In this document: in pieces, positions 52,451-62,781 of the stretch
Layout: every line of letters begins with the position of its first letter
How positions within the stretch are numbered: the stretch's first letter is position 1
NCBI GenBank assembly: GCA_016712375.1
Contig: JADJRE010000015.1
Span: forward strand, 52,667 to 116,666
From: Rhodospirillales bacterium
Lineage (GTDB): Bacteria > Pseudomonadota > Alphaproteobacteria > Rhodospirillales > Defluviicoccaceae
Direction: 5' to 3'
Length of the DNA stretch: 64,000 nt
Translations under genes and position numbers: made by a program
Notes under the pieces: model-generated
What the model was told of the DNA's origin: nothing
Seen by the model: the letters and a program-made list of their open reading frames with translations, nothing else
Database searches by the model: none

Positions 52451-52476
52451 GCCGCGCAGGCAACAAGCCGCGCGGC
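52451..52476. terminator. Hairpin between convergent rpfF and rpfC-like genes
   Basis: GCCGCGC pairs with GCGCGGC around a 12-base loop, located between the two stops. There is no T-tract, so this is tentative. Confidence 0.35.
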
Positions 52477-52552
52477 TGCTGATCCAGTCGCTCCTTGCGC
52501 TACTTCAATTCTACCGTTTGATTTCAGCGAAGCCTCATCCAATCGATCCGGC

Positions 52553-55147
52553 TCAACCCTGCCGGCCACTTCGCAAAGTCTCCGCGCCCTTGACGAACTC
52601 CTCGCGAAAGCGCTGCAAGCTGTCGCTCAAGCGCCGCAGAATTGCCGGACCTGACTCCGCCAAGCGCTGATCGGTTATGCCATGATACTCTCTGCATAGC
52701 CGGCATATCGCCGTTGCGCCGACGTTACCCGAGGTACCCCGCAGCGCGTGCAGGCGATCACGGAACAACATCGTGTCGCCATTGCGGATCGCGCCGGCGA
52801 TCTCATCGATGAGCCGTTCTGCGTTTGTCAGGTACTCTTCCAGCGTAGCGACAACAAAATCGCTATCAGTATAGCGGGCAAGTGTCTGAATGGCCCCCAG
52901 TCGATGGCAGGTGCCGTTTCCTGCCCGTAACGGGGATGTGTCGAAATGCATTGGACTGCCTGGGTGCCGCCTTCGACCGGCGCAATGTTGGATGACGCAG
53001 CTGCCCTTCCAGCCTCCCTGGAGCACTGCGACGCCAAAGGTATCGAGAAGGCGGCGAGGATCCACCGGCTTGGTGAGATAGACATCAACGCCTGCATCCT
53101 CAGCGGCCCGCCTGGTTTCTGCTGTGGCATCGGCACTCAGCGCTATGATCGGCAGCCGCGGTTGACCAAGCGCACCCATGCGATGCAGCTTGACTGCATC
53201 CAGGCCTGCCAGCCGAGCCATGTTGACGTCGACTATGAAAGCGTGAAATGGCTGTTCGTCGAGTGCGTCCAGTGCATCCTCGCCGTTATCAACGACGAAG
53301 ACGGTATGGCCGGCGCGCTCCAGAAGCCGTCGCGTAACCTTCTGGTTGACCGGATTGTCCTCGGCAACCAGCACGCGCAAGGCTGGATGTTGCGGCAAAC
53401 ATTGCTCATCGGACGTCAGCGCGTCTGCGTCGAGATCGTTCAGTGCCGCTGCGGCTTGCAGAGCGGCAACTAACGCCTCTCCCGAAAATGCCTTCCACCG
53501 TTCCGCATCAGTTTCCATATCTCGCCTTTCGCGCAGCATGATGATGCAACTCCACGAAAGTGCAGCGCCGTCATCTTCGCTTTCGTTCGTGAAGATCACC
53601 CCCCCTGCTCCCGACAAGGCAGCGTCGGCGCTTAGCAGTGCCGCCGCGCGCCGGCTCTTGGCGGAGCGCATATCTATGAGCAGTAACGTTTGCTTACTCG
53701 GACTGTTGGCGAAAGCGAGTCGCGCCGCCTCCGGTGAGTTGGTGCAGATTATGGGAATCAGAGCCGAAAGCGCCGAGGTAACTTGCTCGCTAAATTGTGC
53801 ATCACCAAGAACCACCACCGATTGCGGTAAGGGCTCGGCGGCCGTTGAACGCGATCGGGTCAGCGAAAGCTCGACAGTAAAGGTGCTACCAAGGTCGGTA
53901 TTGCTCGTAACACTTATATGTCCGCCCATTGCTCGGACGAGCCCACGACTGATGGCGAGGCCGAGGCCGCTTCCGCTGCGGCCACGCTCCAGCGATTGCG
54001 GTGCCTGCGTGAAGCGATCGAAGATTGTTCCTTGATACTCCGGCGGAATGCCAATCCCGCTATCGATGACTTGGAACTGCAGGCAGGCGATCTCCGCGTT
54101 GGCGGGTCCGGCACAACGAACGGCAACGATGACACGGCCATGCTCCGTAAATTTCAAGGCGTTGGCGACGAGGTTGATGAGAATCTGCCGCAGCCGAACG
54201 ACGTCGCCGCGAAGCTGCCGAGGCACGTCGGCATCCAGGCGGAAAAGAAAGGCAAGGCCTTTGCTGGCCGCCTGCGCTCGGAACATAATGAAAATCTCGC
54301 CGAGCGTCTTGTGCAGATCAAATTCGCGACTGATGAGGGTCAGCTTCTCGGCTTCGATCCGGGACAGGTCGAGAATGTCCTCGATCATCGACAGCAGCGT
54401 CCCGCCGGATGAGCGCACGGTGTGGACCATCTCCCTCTGGTCGGCGTCAAGACGGGTGCCGGTCAGCAACTGGCTCATGCCGATGATGGCGTTGAGGGGT
54501 GTCCGCAGTTCATGGCTCATCGTGGCGAGGAAACGGCCTTTTGCCAAGTTAGCTGCGTCAGCCTGCTGCTTTGCGTCCCGCAGTTTGCGGATCAGCGAAG
54601 CGGAATAGCCCGGCAGCATAATCAGCGCAGCGAGCAGTCCGAGTCCGAGCGGCAACTGGGCGCGCCAAAAATCCGTGTAGAGGATCACCAGGAGGAAGCC
54701 TCCCGCGCCGACCAAAACCGACACAGCGAGATAGGATAGGCCGTACCGAAAGCCGTTGCCCAGAGTCACCCAAAGGTAGATTGCGTAGAACGGAGCTGCC
54801 GCCTCGCCCCCAAAATGCATAAACGCCGAGGTGGTCCCGAGGTCGGTAAATATCGCGCAGACACGCCTTGTGGGCGAGACTTCCGGCCACGCGATAATTG
54901 CTACTAAATAGCTGATGGAGCAAACAAAATAGCCAGCTGCTAGCCAGGCGCTGGTGCGGACGCCGGCATCGAAATGATCAAGTGCTCCTAACCACCAGAA
55001 AGCAAGAAACAACAAACCGACGATAACGATACGGATAACCGCCTGCTCGTGCTCGCTGTCTGCACGCCCCCTTAGCCGGGCCAAGATCTGGCCACAGACG
55101 TTTACCAAGTATAGGCGATAATCACGCCAATCGGCGATCCGGCGCAT
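52553..55147 (-). CDS. rpfC: RpfC-like hybrid sensor histidine kinase
   Basis: An 864-residue membrane kinase. The N-terminal sensory region has several helices with the RpfC-type segment FYAIYLWVTLGNGFRYGLSY. The kinase core follows: H-box MSHELRTPLNAIIGM, N-box NLVANALKFTEHG, G1 DSGIGIPPE and G2 GSGLGLAISRGLVRAMGG. A receiver domain has its Asp in AFIVDVNMARL with LTKPVD. The C-terminal HPt domain has its His in LHALRGTSGNVGA. This is the RpfC order that senses diffusible signal factor. The ATG at 55147 is preceded by GGAGGGG. The frame is open slightly upstream to 55210. Confidence 0.85.
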   Translation of the reverse strand: MRRIADWRDYRLYLVNVCGQILARLRGRADSEHEQAVIRIVIVGLLFLAFWWLGALDHFDAGVRTSAWLAAGYFVCSISYLVAIIAWPEVSPTRRVCAIFTDLGTTSAFMHFGGEAAAPFYAIYLWVTLGNGFRYGLSYLAVSVLVGAGGFLLVILYTDFWRAQLPLGLGLLAALIMLPGYSASLIRKLRDAKQQADAANLAKGRFLATMSHELRTPLNAIIGMSQLLTGTRLDADQREMVHTVRSSGGTLLSMIEDILDLSRIEAEKLTLISREFDLHKTLGEIFIMFRAQAASKGLAFLFRLDADVPRQLRGDVVRLRQILINLVANALKFTEHGRVIVAVRCAGPANAEIACLQFQVIDSGIGIPPEYQGTIFDRFTQAPQSLERGRSGSGLGLAISRGLVRAMGGHISVTSNTDLGSTFTVELSLTRSRSTAAEPLPQSVVVLGDAQFSEQVTSALSALIPIICTNSPEAARLAFANSPSKQTLLLIDMRSAKSRRAAALLSADAALSGAGGVIFTNESEDDGAALSWSCIIMLRERRDMETDAERWKAFSGEALVAALQAAAALNDLDADALTSDEQCLPQHPALRVLVAEDNPVNQKVTRRLLERAGHTVFVVDNGEDALDALDEQPFHAFIVDVNMARLAGLDAVKLHRMGALGQPRLPIIALSADATAETRRAAEDAGVDVYLTKPVDPRRLLDTFGVAVLQGGWKGSCVIQHCAGRRRHPGSPMHFDTSPLRAGNGTCHRLGAIQTLARYTDSDFVVATLEEYLTNAERLIDEIAGAIRNGDTMLFRDRLHALRGTSGNVGATAICRLCREYHGITDQRLAESGPAILRRLSDSLQRFREEFVKGAETLRSGRQG

Positions 55148-55306
55148 CGGTCCCCTCCGTCGACGGCCCTTGCACTGCGTGGGTGCCGAGCCAGACATTC
55201 GGTAGTGCACCCGAAGGGCAAGTTCGTTGACGCGATCTACAAGTGCTCCCGCTGCATCACGGCAATTTTTTGGCCGCTCTCGGCGCCTGGAGCGCCAATG
55301 CGGCAG

Positions 55307-55381
55307 TGGCTCCGGAGGAGGGATTCGAACCCCCGACCCAGCGGTTAACAGCCGCTTGCTCTACCACTGAGCTACTCCGGA
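55307..55381 (-). tRNA. tRNA-Asn (GTT), CCA encoded
   Basis: A 75-base cloverleaf. The acceptor TCCGGAG pairs with CTCCGGA, the anticodon loop is CTGTTAA with GTT, GGTTCGAATC forms the T-arm, the discriminator is G, and the 3' CCA is encoded. It lies seven bases after tRNA-Cys. Confidence 0.95.
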
Positions 55382-55388
55382 ACGGTAC

Positions 55389-55462
55389 TGGAGGCGCGGA
55401 CCGGACTCGAACCGGTGTACACGGCTTTGCAGGCCGCTGCGTAGCCACTCCGCCACCGCGCC
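55389..55462 (-). tRNA. tRNA-Cys (GCA), CCA encoded
   Basis: A 74-base cloverleaf. The acceptor GGCGCGG pairs with CCGCGCC, the anticodon loop CTGCAAA gives GCA, GGTTCGAGTCC forms the T-arm, the discriminator is U, and CCA is encoded. It is upstream of tRNA-Asn in the same short transcript. Confidence 0.95.
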
Positions 55463-55658
55463 TCGACGCTACCGGCGGAGCCGGCAGAGCTGGGGACCGC
55501 TTGGCCCACCCGCGCTGTTGAAACTAACCCGGGCTTTACACCAGGGTCAAGATGATGAGGAAATCAAGCGATGCCGCCAGTACGCAGCGCCCGAGTTGTG
55601 CAGGCCGCGTTCCCTCGATATATAGCTGCGGCGTAACACCCGTTTCTCAGAGGTCGAG

Positions 55659-56312
55659 ATGGATTTTGCCGCTGCGCGGTACAGGATGATCCAAAACCAG
55701 ATCCGCACCAACCGGGTGACCGATCCAGTCATTATTGAAGCGATGGGTGAGCTTGAACGGGAGCGGTTCCTGCCTGAGCCACTGCGGGGCATTGCCTACG
55801 TGGACGAGGATGTTCCGCTGGGCAACGGGCGTTTTCTGATCGAGCCGCTGGCGGCTGCCTTGCTGCTCCAAGCCGCGGCTATCGATGCCGACGATATTGT
55901 ACTCGATATCGGTTGTGGTACCGGCTATCTCAGCGCGCTGATCGCCCGCATGGCCAGCGCTGTCGTGTCGCTGGAGAGCGATGCGGCGCTTGCCGAGCTG
56001 GCGGCCAAAAATTTAACCGAACTCGGCCTTGACACCGTTACAGTGCTCAATGCCCCTCTGAGTCGTGGTTGGCCGGAGCAGGCACCCTATGACGTTATCA
56101 TTTTCGGCGGTGCCGTTTGCGAGGTTCCTGCAGGCATCCTCGACCAATTGGCTGATGGTGGCCGTCTGGTTGCTGTAATAGCCAGCGACAAGGGGGTTGG
56201 TCGAGGCACCTTATTCTTGCGCCGGGGCGGCTCGGTGTCGCGGCGCCCGCTGTTCGACTCGTCTATCGCGCTGCTACCTGATTTCTCACCGCAGCCGATT
56301 TTCCGCTTCTGA
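55659..56312 (+). CDS. Protein-L-isoaspartate O-methyltransferase family protein
   Basis: A 217-residue SAM-dependent methyltransferase of the PIMT fold. The opening MIQNQIRTNRVTDPVIIEAM and the SAM motif VLDIGCGTGYLSALIARM are family features, as is FLPEPLRGIAYVDEDVPLG. It is shorter than classical Pcm, so repair of isoaspartyl residues is possible but unproved. The location directly upstream of tolC is a conserved alphaproteobacterial linkage. The start codon is the first ATG after the tRNA pair. Confidence 0.85.
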   Translation: MDFAAARYRMIQNQIRTNRVTDPVIIEAMGELERERFLPEPLRGIAYVDEDVPLGNGRFLIEPLAAALLLQAAAIDADDIVLDIGCGTGYLSALIARMASAVVSLESDAALAELAAKNLTELGLDTVTVLNAPLSRGWPEQAPYDVIIFGGAVCEVPAGILDQLADGGRLVAVIASDKGVGRGTLFLRRGGSVSRRPLFDSSIALLPDFSPQPIFRF

Positions 56313-56401
56313 CAAAAACGTTCCGCCGAATGAACGACGGTTGGGGACGCGGGGCGCGGCGGCATCGGCCGTCGCACACGGCCGACGACGATGGAGGCCC
56401 G

Positions 56402-57804
56402 ATGCGTAAACTCTTCGCCGTGCTACTGCTCGCGGCGACGGCAATGGTTGCCAGTTGGCCGGCAGCGGCTCAGACTCTTCAAGAGGCGCTAGCCGAAGCC
56501 TACGAAGGGAATCCCACTCTGAATGCCGAGCGCGCCCGGTTACGAGCCACCGACGAGCAGGTGCCGCAGGCACTCTCCGGGTACCGACCGACGATCACCT
56601 CCAATGTTCAGGCGGGCGGGCGCTGGATTGATTCCAACCAAGAGAGCGTAACTGGTCAGCAAGACGACGCTTTGTTCCAGCGGCAGTACGGAGCTTCGAT
56701 TGAGCAGCCGCTTTATCGGGGCGGACAAACAATGGCTGCGGTCCGTGGTGCGGAGAACACGATCCGCTCGGAGCGGGCGCGTCTCGAATCGGTGGAACAG
56801 TCGGTATTACTTGACGCCGTTACCGCCTATTCGGACGTTTATCGCGACCAGGCAGTACTCGAACTTACCATTAGCAACGAGCAGCGGCTGAACCGTCAGC
56901 TCGAGGCAACGCGCGACCGGTTCCAGGTAGGCGAGGTCACTCGGACCGATGTATCGCAGGCAGAAGCTCGTGTCGCCCGCGCGGTGGCCGACCGCATCCG
57001 CGCCGAGGGCGATCTGGCCCGGTCAAGGGCGGTTTTCCGTAATGTTGTCGGTCGGACTCCCGCCCTGCTGCCGCGGCCTCCCTGCCGGACGCCTTGCCGT
57101 CGAGCCTTGAGGCGGCGAACAAGGCTGCACTCGATTGGAATCCCGACGTTACTGCCGCAGCTTTTCAGGAGCGCAGTGCACTAGACGCCGTAGACCAGGT
57201 AAAAGGTGAACTTTTGCCGTCGGTCAGCCTGATCGGCCGTGTGCAGCGTGACATGGACATCAGCCGAAAGGATTCCCGCTTCGATACTGCCGAAGCGTTA
57301 ATCAATCTCGAGCTGCCGCTTTACCAGGCTGGCGCTGTCTACTCACGGCTGCGCGAACGAAAGCAGCTTGTTATCGAGCAGCGTCGCCGCCTCGACCAGT
57401 CGCAGAATGACGCAGTGGAGTCGGCGACCCGCGCTTGGAATGCACTGGACACGGCGGCCGCCGAGATCCACGCGCTGCAAAGCCAGGTGCAGGCCAATCA
57501 GCTGGCGCTGGAAGGCGTCGAAAAAGAGGCGGAGGTCGGCGCGCGTACCGTACTCGACGTGCTCGACGCCCAGCAGGAACTGCTTGATTCCCAGGTTACG
57601 CTGGTTCGCTCGGAACGAGACGAAGTCGTTGCAGCTTACCAGCTGAAGTCTTCGATAGGACATTTGACCGCGCGCCGCCTGGATCTTCCAGTAACTCCCT
57701 ACGAGGCTAGCCGCCACTACCACGAAGTGCGGGGTGCCTGGTTTGGTGGTTCAAGCACAGGCGACTCTTCGGCGGATTTCCAGGCATCTGGAAGCGGCCA
57801 ATAA
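56402..57804 (+). CDS. tolC: TolC-family outer membrane efflux protein, frame broken once
   Basis: About 467 residues after repair. The outer-membrane and periplasmic tunnel protein serves type I secretion and RND efflux. The signal peptide (LFAVLLLAATAMVASWPAAAQ) is followed by the duplicated structure, with LQEALAEAYEGNPTLNAERA in the first half and ANKAALDWNPDVTAAAFQE in the second. GQVGARTVLDVLD-like text appears as EVGARTVLDVLDAQQELLDS. The frame breaks within 57071-57080, and one added base gives ALLPAASLPDALPSSLEAA-type sequence. Start MRKLFAV at 56402 follows GGAGGCCCG. Confidence 0.92.
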
Positions 57805-57901
57805 TACCCCTCCGGCAGTTCATGGCGTTCCTCGGTCGCAATTACCAGTTTGATGCATTATTGTCGCCCGTAGAAGTTTGATCTAGTGGAAGAGCGAAGC
57901 G

Positions 57902-58453
57902 ATGGCGGAAGCAAGCGGTAAGGCCGAGCCGCAGGAGCCCTCGATGGAGGATATCTTGGCATCGATCCGCCGGATTCTTGCAGAGGACGGTTCGGTGATA
58001 GAGGCTGATGTTGCGGATGCCGACGCGCGACCTGAGCTGGAGGAAAAGACGACGGCGCAATCTAAGGCTCCGGCCTCTGCAGCCTCCCTCGCAGAAAGCC
58101 TGTTCGACTCTCCTTCGGCCCCTCCGCCACCGTCGGATGACCTTTTGGCTGCGTCAGAGAAACAGGATGTGTTCATGCTCTCACCAGAGATGCGCGTTGC
58201 AGACCAGAAGCTGGTGTCCGAGCAGGTCGCGTACGACTCGACCGACGTGCTATCTCAGCTAGCCCGAGCGATCCTGGACCGGCGCGACATTGCCGTAGCG
58301 GCTCGTGACGTCACCCTGGAAAGCATGGTTCGCGAAATGCTACGTCCGCTCCTGCGCGAGTGGCTCGACCGCAACCTGCCTTACCTGATTGAGCGCCTGG
58401 TCAAAAAAGAGATCGACCTAATGATCAATCGCGCCGAGCGGCTGGAGGATTGA
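57902..58453 (+). CDS. popZ: PopZ/DUF2497 family pole-organising protein
   Basis: A 183-residue protein with the two conserved ends of DUF2497. The N-terminal helix EPSMEDILASIRRILAEDG binds partners, and the C-terminal block MVREMLRPLLREWLDRNLPY with LIERLVKKEI drives multimerisation. The middle is acidic, Pro-rich and disordered, as in PopZ, which organises the cell pole and holds the parS/ParB complex in Caulobacter. Its place between tolC and valS is conserved in the group. Confidence 0.88.
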   Translation: MAEASGKAEPQEPSMEDILASIRRILAEDGSVIEADVADADARPELEEKTTAQSKAPASAASLAESLFDSPSAPPPPSDDLLAASEKQDVFMLSPEMRVADQKLVSEQVAYDSTDVLSQLARAILDRRDIAVAARDVTLESMVREMLRPLLREWLDRNLPYLIERLVKKEIDLMINRAERLED

Positions 58454-58532
58454 CCGCACTGCCGGCCAGCGGCTAACACCCAAAAGCCGCGCCGCCCCGC
58501 TACGGGCCGGGCCGCATCAGTCGGATCATCCT

Positions 58533-61187
58533 ATGCTCGACAAGACTTACTCGTTCTCTGACATCGAAGCGGCTTGGTATGCCCGCTGGCAGGCCGAAGG
58601 CGCGTTCGCCGCCGGCCGACGGCCGGACGCGCCGGCTTACGCCATCGTCATCCCGCCGCCGAACGTCACCGGCAGCCTGCATATGGGCCATGCGCTCAAC
58701 AACACGCTGCAGGACATCCTGATCCGCCGCTCCCGCATGCAGGGCCGCGACGCGCTCTGGCAGCCGGGCACCGATCACGCCGGCATCGCGACGCAGATGG
58801 TGGTTGAGCGCCGGCTGGCGGGCGAGGGGATCGGCCGGCATGACCTGGGGCGCGAGCGCTTCATCGAGCGCGTCTGGCAGTGGAAAGCCGAGTCCGGCGG
58901 AACGATCATCGGCCAGCTGCACCGGCTGGGCGCGTCGTGCGACTGGTCGCGCGAGCGCTTCACGATGGATGAGGGCTTGTCGGCGGCGGTCCGTAAGGTG
59001 TTCGTCGATCTTTACCGCCAAGGCCTGATCTATCGCGACAAGCGGCTGGTCAACTGGGATCCGCTTCTGCACACGGCGATCTCCGATCTGGAGGTCGAGG
59101 CGCGCGAGGTGAAGGGCAAGCTGTGGACGATACGCTACCCGGTCGAGGGCCAGCCCGGCCGCTTCCTCTGCGTCGCCACCACGCGGCCTGAGACGATGCT
59201 GGGCGACACCGCCGTCGCCGTTCACCCGGACGATCCGCGTTATGCGGGCCTGGTCGGCAAACGCTGCCTGCTGCCGATCGCCGACCGGCCGATCCCGATC
59301 GTCGCCGACGAACACGCCGATCCGGAAAAAGGTACGGGCGCGGTGAAGATCACCCCGGCGCACGACTTCAACGACTTCGAGGTCGGCCGCCGCCAAGGCC
59401 TGCCGATGATCAACGTGCTGGACGAAAATGCCGCGATAAAGGCGTGTCCAGAGGTGCCGGAGCGCTTCCACGGCCTCGACCGCTACGAGGCGCGCGATGC
59501 CGTCGTCGCCGAACTGGAAGGTCTCGGCTTGCTGCAAGGCATCGAAGACCACACGCTGATGATGCCTTACGGCGATCGCTCCGGCGTCGTCGTCGAGCCG
59601 TGGCTGATGGACCAATGGTTCGTCGACGCCAAGACCCTGGCAGAGCCCGCGATCCGCGCCGTCGAGGAGGGGCGGGTGCAATTTGTTCCGGAGCAGTGGT
59701 CGAAGACCTACTTCGAATGGATGCGGAATATCCAGCCGTGGTGCATCTCCCGCCAGATCTGGTGGGGCCACCAGATCCCGGCGTGGCACGGGCCGGACGG
59801 GAAGATCTTCGTCGAACTCACCGAGGACGAGGCGCTGGCGGCGGCAACGCGGCACTATGGCCATCCGGCGGCGCTGAAGCGCGACGAAGACGTGCTGGAC
59901 ACCTGGTTCTCCTCGGCGCTGTGGCCGTTCTCGACGCTCGGCTGGCCGGAGGAGACGCCCGAGCTGACGCGCTTTTATCCCACCGATGTGCTGGTCACCG
60001 GCTTCGACATCATCTTCTTCTGGGTCGCCCGGATGATGATGATGGGCTTGCACTTCATGGGCGACGTGCCCTTCCGCACGGTCTACGTGCACGCGCTGGT
60101 CCGCGACGAGAAGGGCCAGAAGATGTCGAAGTCGAAGGGCAACGTCATCGATCCGCTGAAGCTTATCGACAGCTACGGTGCCGACGCTCTGCGCTTCACG
60201 CTGACGGCGCTCGCCGTGCAGGGCGCGACGTCAAGCTTGCCGAGGGGCGGGTGGCGGGCTACCGCAACTTTGCGACCAAGCTGTGGAACGCGGCACGCTT
60301 CTGCCAGATGAACGGGGCGGACCCGGTGCGGGGCTTCGATCCCGCCTCGTGCCGGCAGACAGTAAACCGCTGGCTGGTCGGCAAGCTGGCGGAGACGGCG
60401 ACGCGCGCCGACGCGGCGCTCGCCGCCTTCCGCTTCAACGACTACGCCGAGACGCTCTACCACTTCGCCTGGCACGGCTTCTGCGATTGGTACCTGGAGT
60501 TCGCGAAGCCGATACTGATGGGCGATGATGCGGCGATGCAGGCGGAAACGCGTGCCACCGCTGCCTGGGCGCTCGACCAACTCGTCGCGCTGCTGCACCC
60601 GGTGATGCCGTTCGTCACTGAGGAGCTGTACCAGCAGACCGGACCAGCGTGGCCGGCTGCTGATCGACGGCCCGTGGCCGAGCCCCGATGCCGGCCTGAT
60701 CCAAACCGAGGCGGCCGCCGAGATCGACTGGGTGATCCGGCTGATACAGCAGGTGCGCACGGTCCGCTCCGAACTCAACGTACCGCCCGGCGCCCGTCTC
60801 CCGCTGCTGCTGAAGGACGCCGATGCTACCGCCCTCGGCCGGCTCGGGCGCTACCGGGACCTGATCACCGCGCTGGCGCGGCTGACTTCCGCCGAAGCGC
60901 TGGCCGGTCCGGAGCCGCGCGGTGCCGTGCAGGACGCGATCGAGGGGGCAACGCTGCTGCTGCCGATCGCCGACGTCATCGACATCACGGCCGAACGTGC
61001 TCGGCTCGACAAGGAGATTGGCCGACTGGACGGTGAGGTGGCAAGGGTAGACAAGAAGCTCGGCAACGAGGCGTTCGTCGCCAAGGCGCCGCCGGAGGTG
61101 GTGGAAACGGAGCGCGAGCGCCGAGCCGAAGCACTCGCTGCCCGAGGCCGGCTCGACGGCGCGCTGCGCCGGCTGGCAACGCTGTGA
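58533..61187 (+). CDS. valS: Valyl-tRNA synthetase, frame broken twice
   Basis: About 884 residues after repair. A class I synthetase with HIGH as HMGH (PNVTGSLHMGHALNN), the editing CP1 domain (CVATTRPETMLGDTAVAVHP) and KMSKS (QKMSKSKGNVIDP). The anticodon-binding domain and a C-terminal coiled coil (ITAERARLDKEIGRLDGEVA) follow. The first break at 60221-60224 is repaired by one added C, giving AVQGRDVKLAEGRV. The second, at about 60646-60657, is repaired by removing one base and leads into LLIDGPWPSPDAG. Both lie in an essential gene, so errors in the sequence are the likely cause. Start MLDKTYSF at 58533. Confidence 0.94.
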
Positions 61188-61228
61188 GTTCGCCGACGCT
61201 GGAGAAGCGCGGCGAGCGCCGTCAAGCT

Positions 61229-61333
61229 ATGGGTAGACTGGTCAAGAAGCTGCTGATCGCGCTGGCGGTTGCCACCACCATCGTCTGGATCATCGGTCTC
61301 GTCCGTCTGCTGGCCCCGCTTGTGGAAGGGTAG
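61229..61333 (+). CDS. Small single-helix membrane peptide
   Basis: Thirty-four codons: MGRLVKKLLIALAVATTIVW and a hydrophobic remainder. It is a positively charged start plus one transmembrane helix. It lies 41 bases after valS. A degenerate copy without a start codon occurs at 62125-62211, showing that the sequence is conserved beyond chance. The function is unknown. Confidence 0.45.
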   Translation: MGRLVKKLLIALAVATTIVWIIGLVRLLAPLVEG

Positions 61334-61626
61334 GGGTCAGGCGGCGGAGGTACGCCTGTCATGCCCGATGCACATTCACGCTCACTCTGGACGTTGCCGC
61401 GGCGACGGCCAGTTCGCCTGGCGGCAAAAAAAATCGCACGTAGCGTGGTTTCCGAGGAAGCCTTACCGGATGGCGCGCGTTCTTAGCGGAACGGGACGAC
61501 GCCTCCCGCTCGAACTGCTCGCCATCGGTTGGAGGTGCCGGCCCCAGGTGATGATCGATCCTGGTTCAGATCGCGCGGCACATTCTGCCCGCGGCAGCCC
61601 GGGACGACCCTGAGGAATGGGCTGCT

Positions 61627-61845
61627 ATGACTGACATGGGAATCATTTACGTACTTGCGCTGTTCACGCTCTTTGCCGCCTTGGGCTATGGCCTCTGGCA
61701 GGTTGCGCGAGTCCGCCGCGCCCAACGGACGAACGAAGGCTCCGCACTTTCCGACCTCGCGAGCTCTGAAGGACAGACCGAGAGTGGGCCTTCCGTCGAC
61801 GCGCGGCCGAATGGTCGTGATCGAGGATCACGGGCCTCGCGCTGA
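61627..61845 (+). CDS. Small single-helix membrane protein of unknown function
   Basis: A 72-residue protein. The N-terminus MTDMGIIYVLALFTLFAALG is one transmembrane helix, followed by a basic segment VARVRRAQRTNEG and a Ser/Glu-rich tail. GAGGAATGGGCTGCT precedes the ATG. No family is recognised. Similar short proteins with one helix and a charged tail are common, and the ORF could be real. Confidence 0.45.
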   Translation: MTDMGIIYVLALFTLFAALGYGLWQVARVRRAQRTNEGSALSDLASSEGQTESGPSVDARPNGRDRGSRASR

Positions 61846-61851
61846 TCCGGC

Positions 61852-62190
61852 CTAGCTACCGCGGTTCTCCTGGTTTCGGATCTCGGCGATCGGGCGGCTG
61901 TCCACCGCCTGCGCGTTTCCAAAAAGAACAGTGAGCTGGGGCGGGCTGACCCGCAGCCGCTGCCCGGACCATGCGAAGACGCAATAGGCGTGCGTAACGC
62001 TTGACGACCCACCATAGGCCATCTGCGCCGACGACTGCCCGCTTGTGCTGGCAGTCCGTAGCAGGAACCCTTGGCGACCGCCGAACCCGTGTTCCGCTTG
62101 GCTCCATAGGGCGACGCTTGCTGGATCAAGAAGCTGGTGCTCGCGGTCGCCATCGTCGCCACCACCGCCTGGATCATCGGCCTTATCCAC
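61852..62190 (-). CDS. Possible gene of unknown function
   Basis: An open frame of 112 codons whose central and C-terminal part (SVALWSQAEHGFGGRQGFLL, then VTHAYCVFAWSGQRLRV and LTVLFGNAQAVDSRPIAEI) has protein-like amino-acid composition. The first 22 codons lie antisense to the degenerate small-peptide copy and are unlikely to be coding, so the true start is unclear. There is no family match by eye. Confidence 0.22.
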   Translation of the reverse strand: MDKADDPGGGGDDGDREHQLLDPASVALWSQAEHGFGGRQGFLLRTASTSGQSSAQMAYGGSSSVTHAYCVFAWSGQRLRVSPPQLTVLFGNAQAVDSRPIAEIRNQENRGS

Positions 62191-62211
62191 CTGCTGGTAC
62201 CGGCGGTGTGA
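62125..62211 (+). repeat. Degenerate copy of the small membrane peptide
   Basis: It encodes IKKLVLAVAIVATTAWIIG and continues to LLVPAV before a stop, closely matching the peptide at 61229. The upstream start is lost (ATAGGG in place of ATGGGT), so the copy looks silent. Confidence 0.4.
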
Positions 62212-62397
62212 GGGCGGAAAACGGTGCCAGCGGTCCCCGATACAAGAGCATGTGCAGGGTGGCGTTGAGGGCAGTGATTTCCGCCGTCCCGCCGAGGTCC
62301 GATCGCGGAGCAGGGCCAGCGAAGGGCAGATTTCGATCTGCCTGGCGGTCTAGCAAGTTATGGAGCGGAGCGGGATGCAGGAACCCTGCTTTGAAGG

Positions 62398-62781
62398 TTA
62401 CTGCACCACCCGTGCTCGCAGGCGGTGTATTTCTTCCGCGGAAGCGAGCGTGGGGTTACGCCTCAGCCGATCGAGCTTCTCGATCTCGTCGGCGGCGCTG
62501 AAGCCGACGATCTGGCGTAGATTGTCGTGCATCGCCTGCGATCGCGCGTCATTGCGCTCTGCCATGCCGCGGTGCTGCGTAATGAGGTAGGCGAAGATGC
62601 CGATATAGGGCGCGACGATCAACGCGATCACCCAGAGGACCTTGCCCCATCCGGACACGTCCTTGCGGCGGAACAGGTCACCGGCGACAGTGACGAACAG
62701 CCATAACCACAGAATGAAGATGAAGACCGCAAATGCATCGGCCACGAAATTCGCGAACGTAAAGCCACCCTCAAACAGCAC
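62398..62781 (-). CDS. PLDc_N/SHOCT-domain membrane protein
   Basis: About 127 residues from GTG at 62781, which follows GGGAAAGGACT. Two helices (FAVFIFILWLWLFVTVAGDL and VLWVIALIVAPYIGIFAYLI) with RRKDVSGWGK between them match the phospholipase-D N-terminal membrane module, which is not enzymatic alone. The C-terminus EIEKLDRLRRNPTLASAEEI resembles a SHOCT tail. The frame is open to 62853, but the ribosome-binding site favours the GTG. It is divergent from the transhydrogenase gene. The function is unknown. Confidence 0.7.
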   Translation of the reverse strand: MLFEGGFTFANFVADAFAVFIFILWLWLFVTVAGDLFRRKDVSGWGKVLWVIALIVAPYIGIFAYLITQHRGMAERNDARSQAMHDNLRQIVGFSAADEIEKLDRLRRNPTLASAEEIHRLRARVVQ

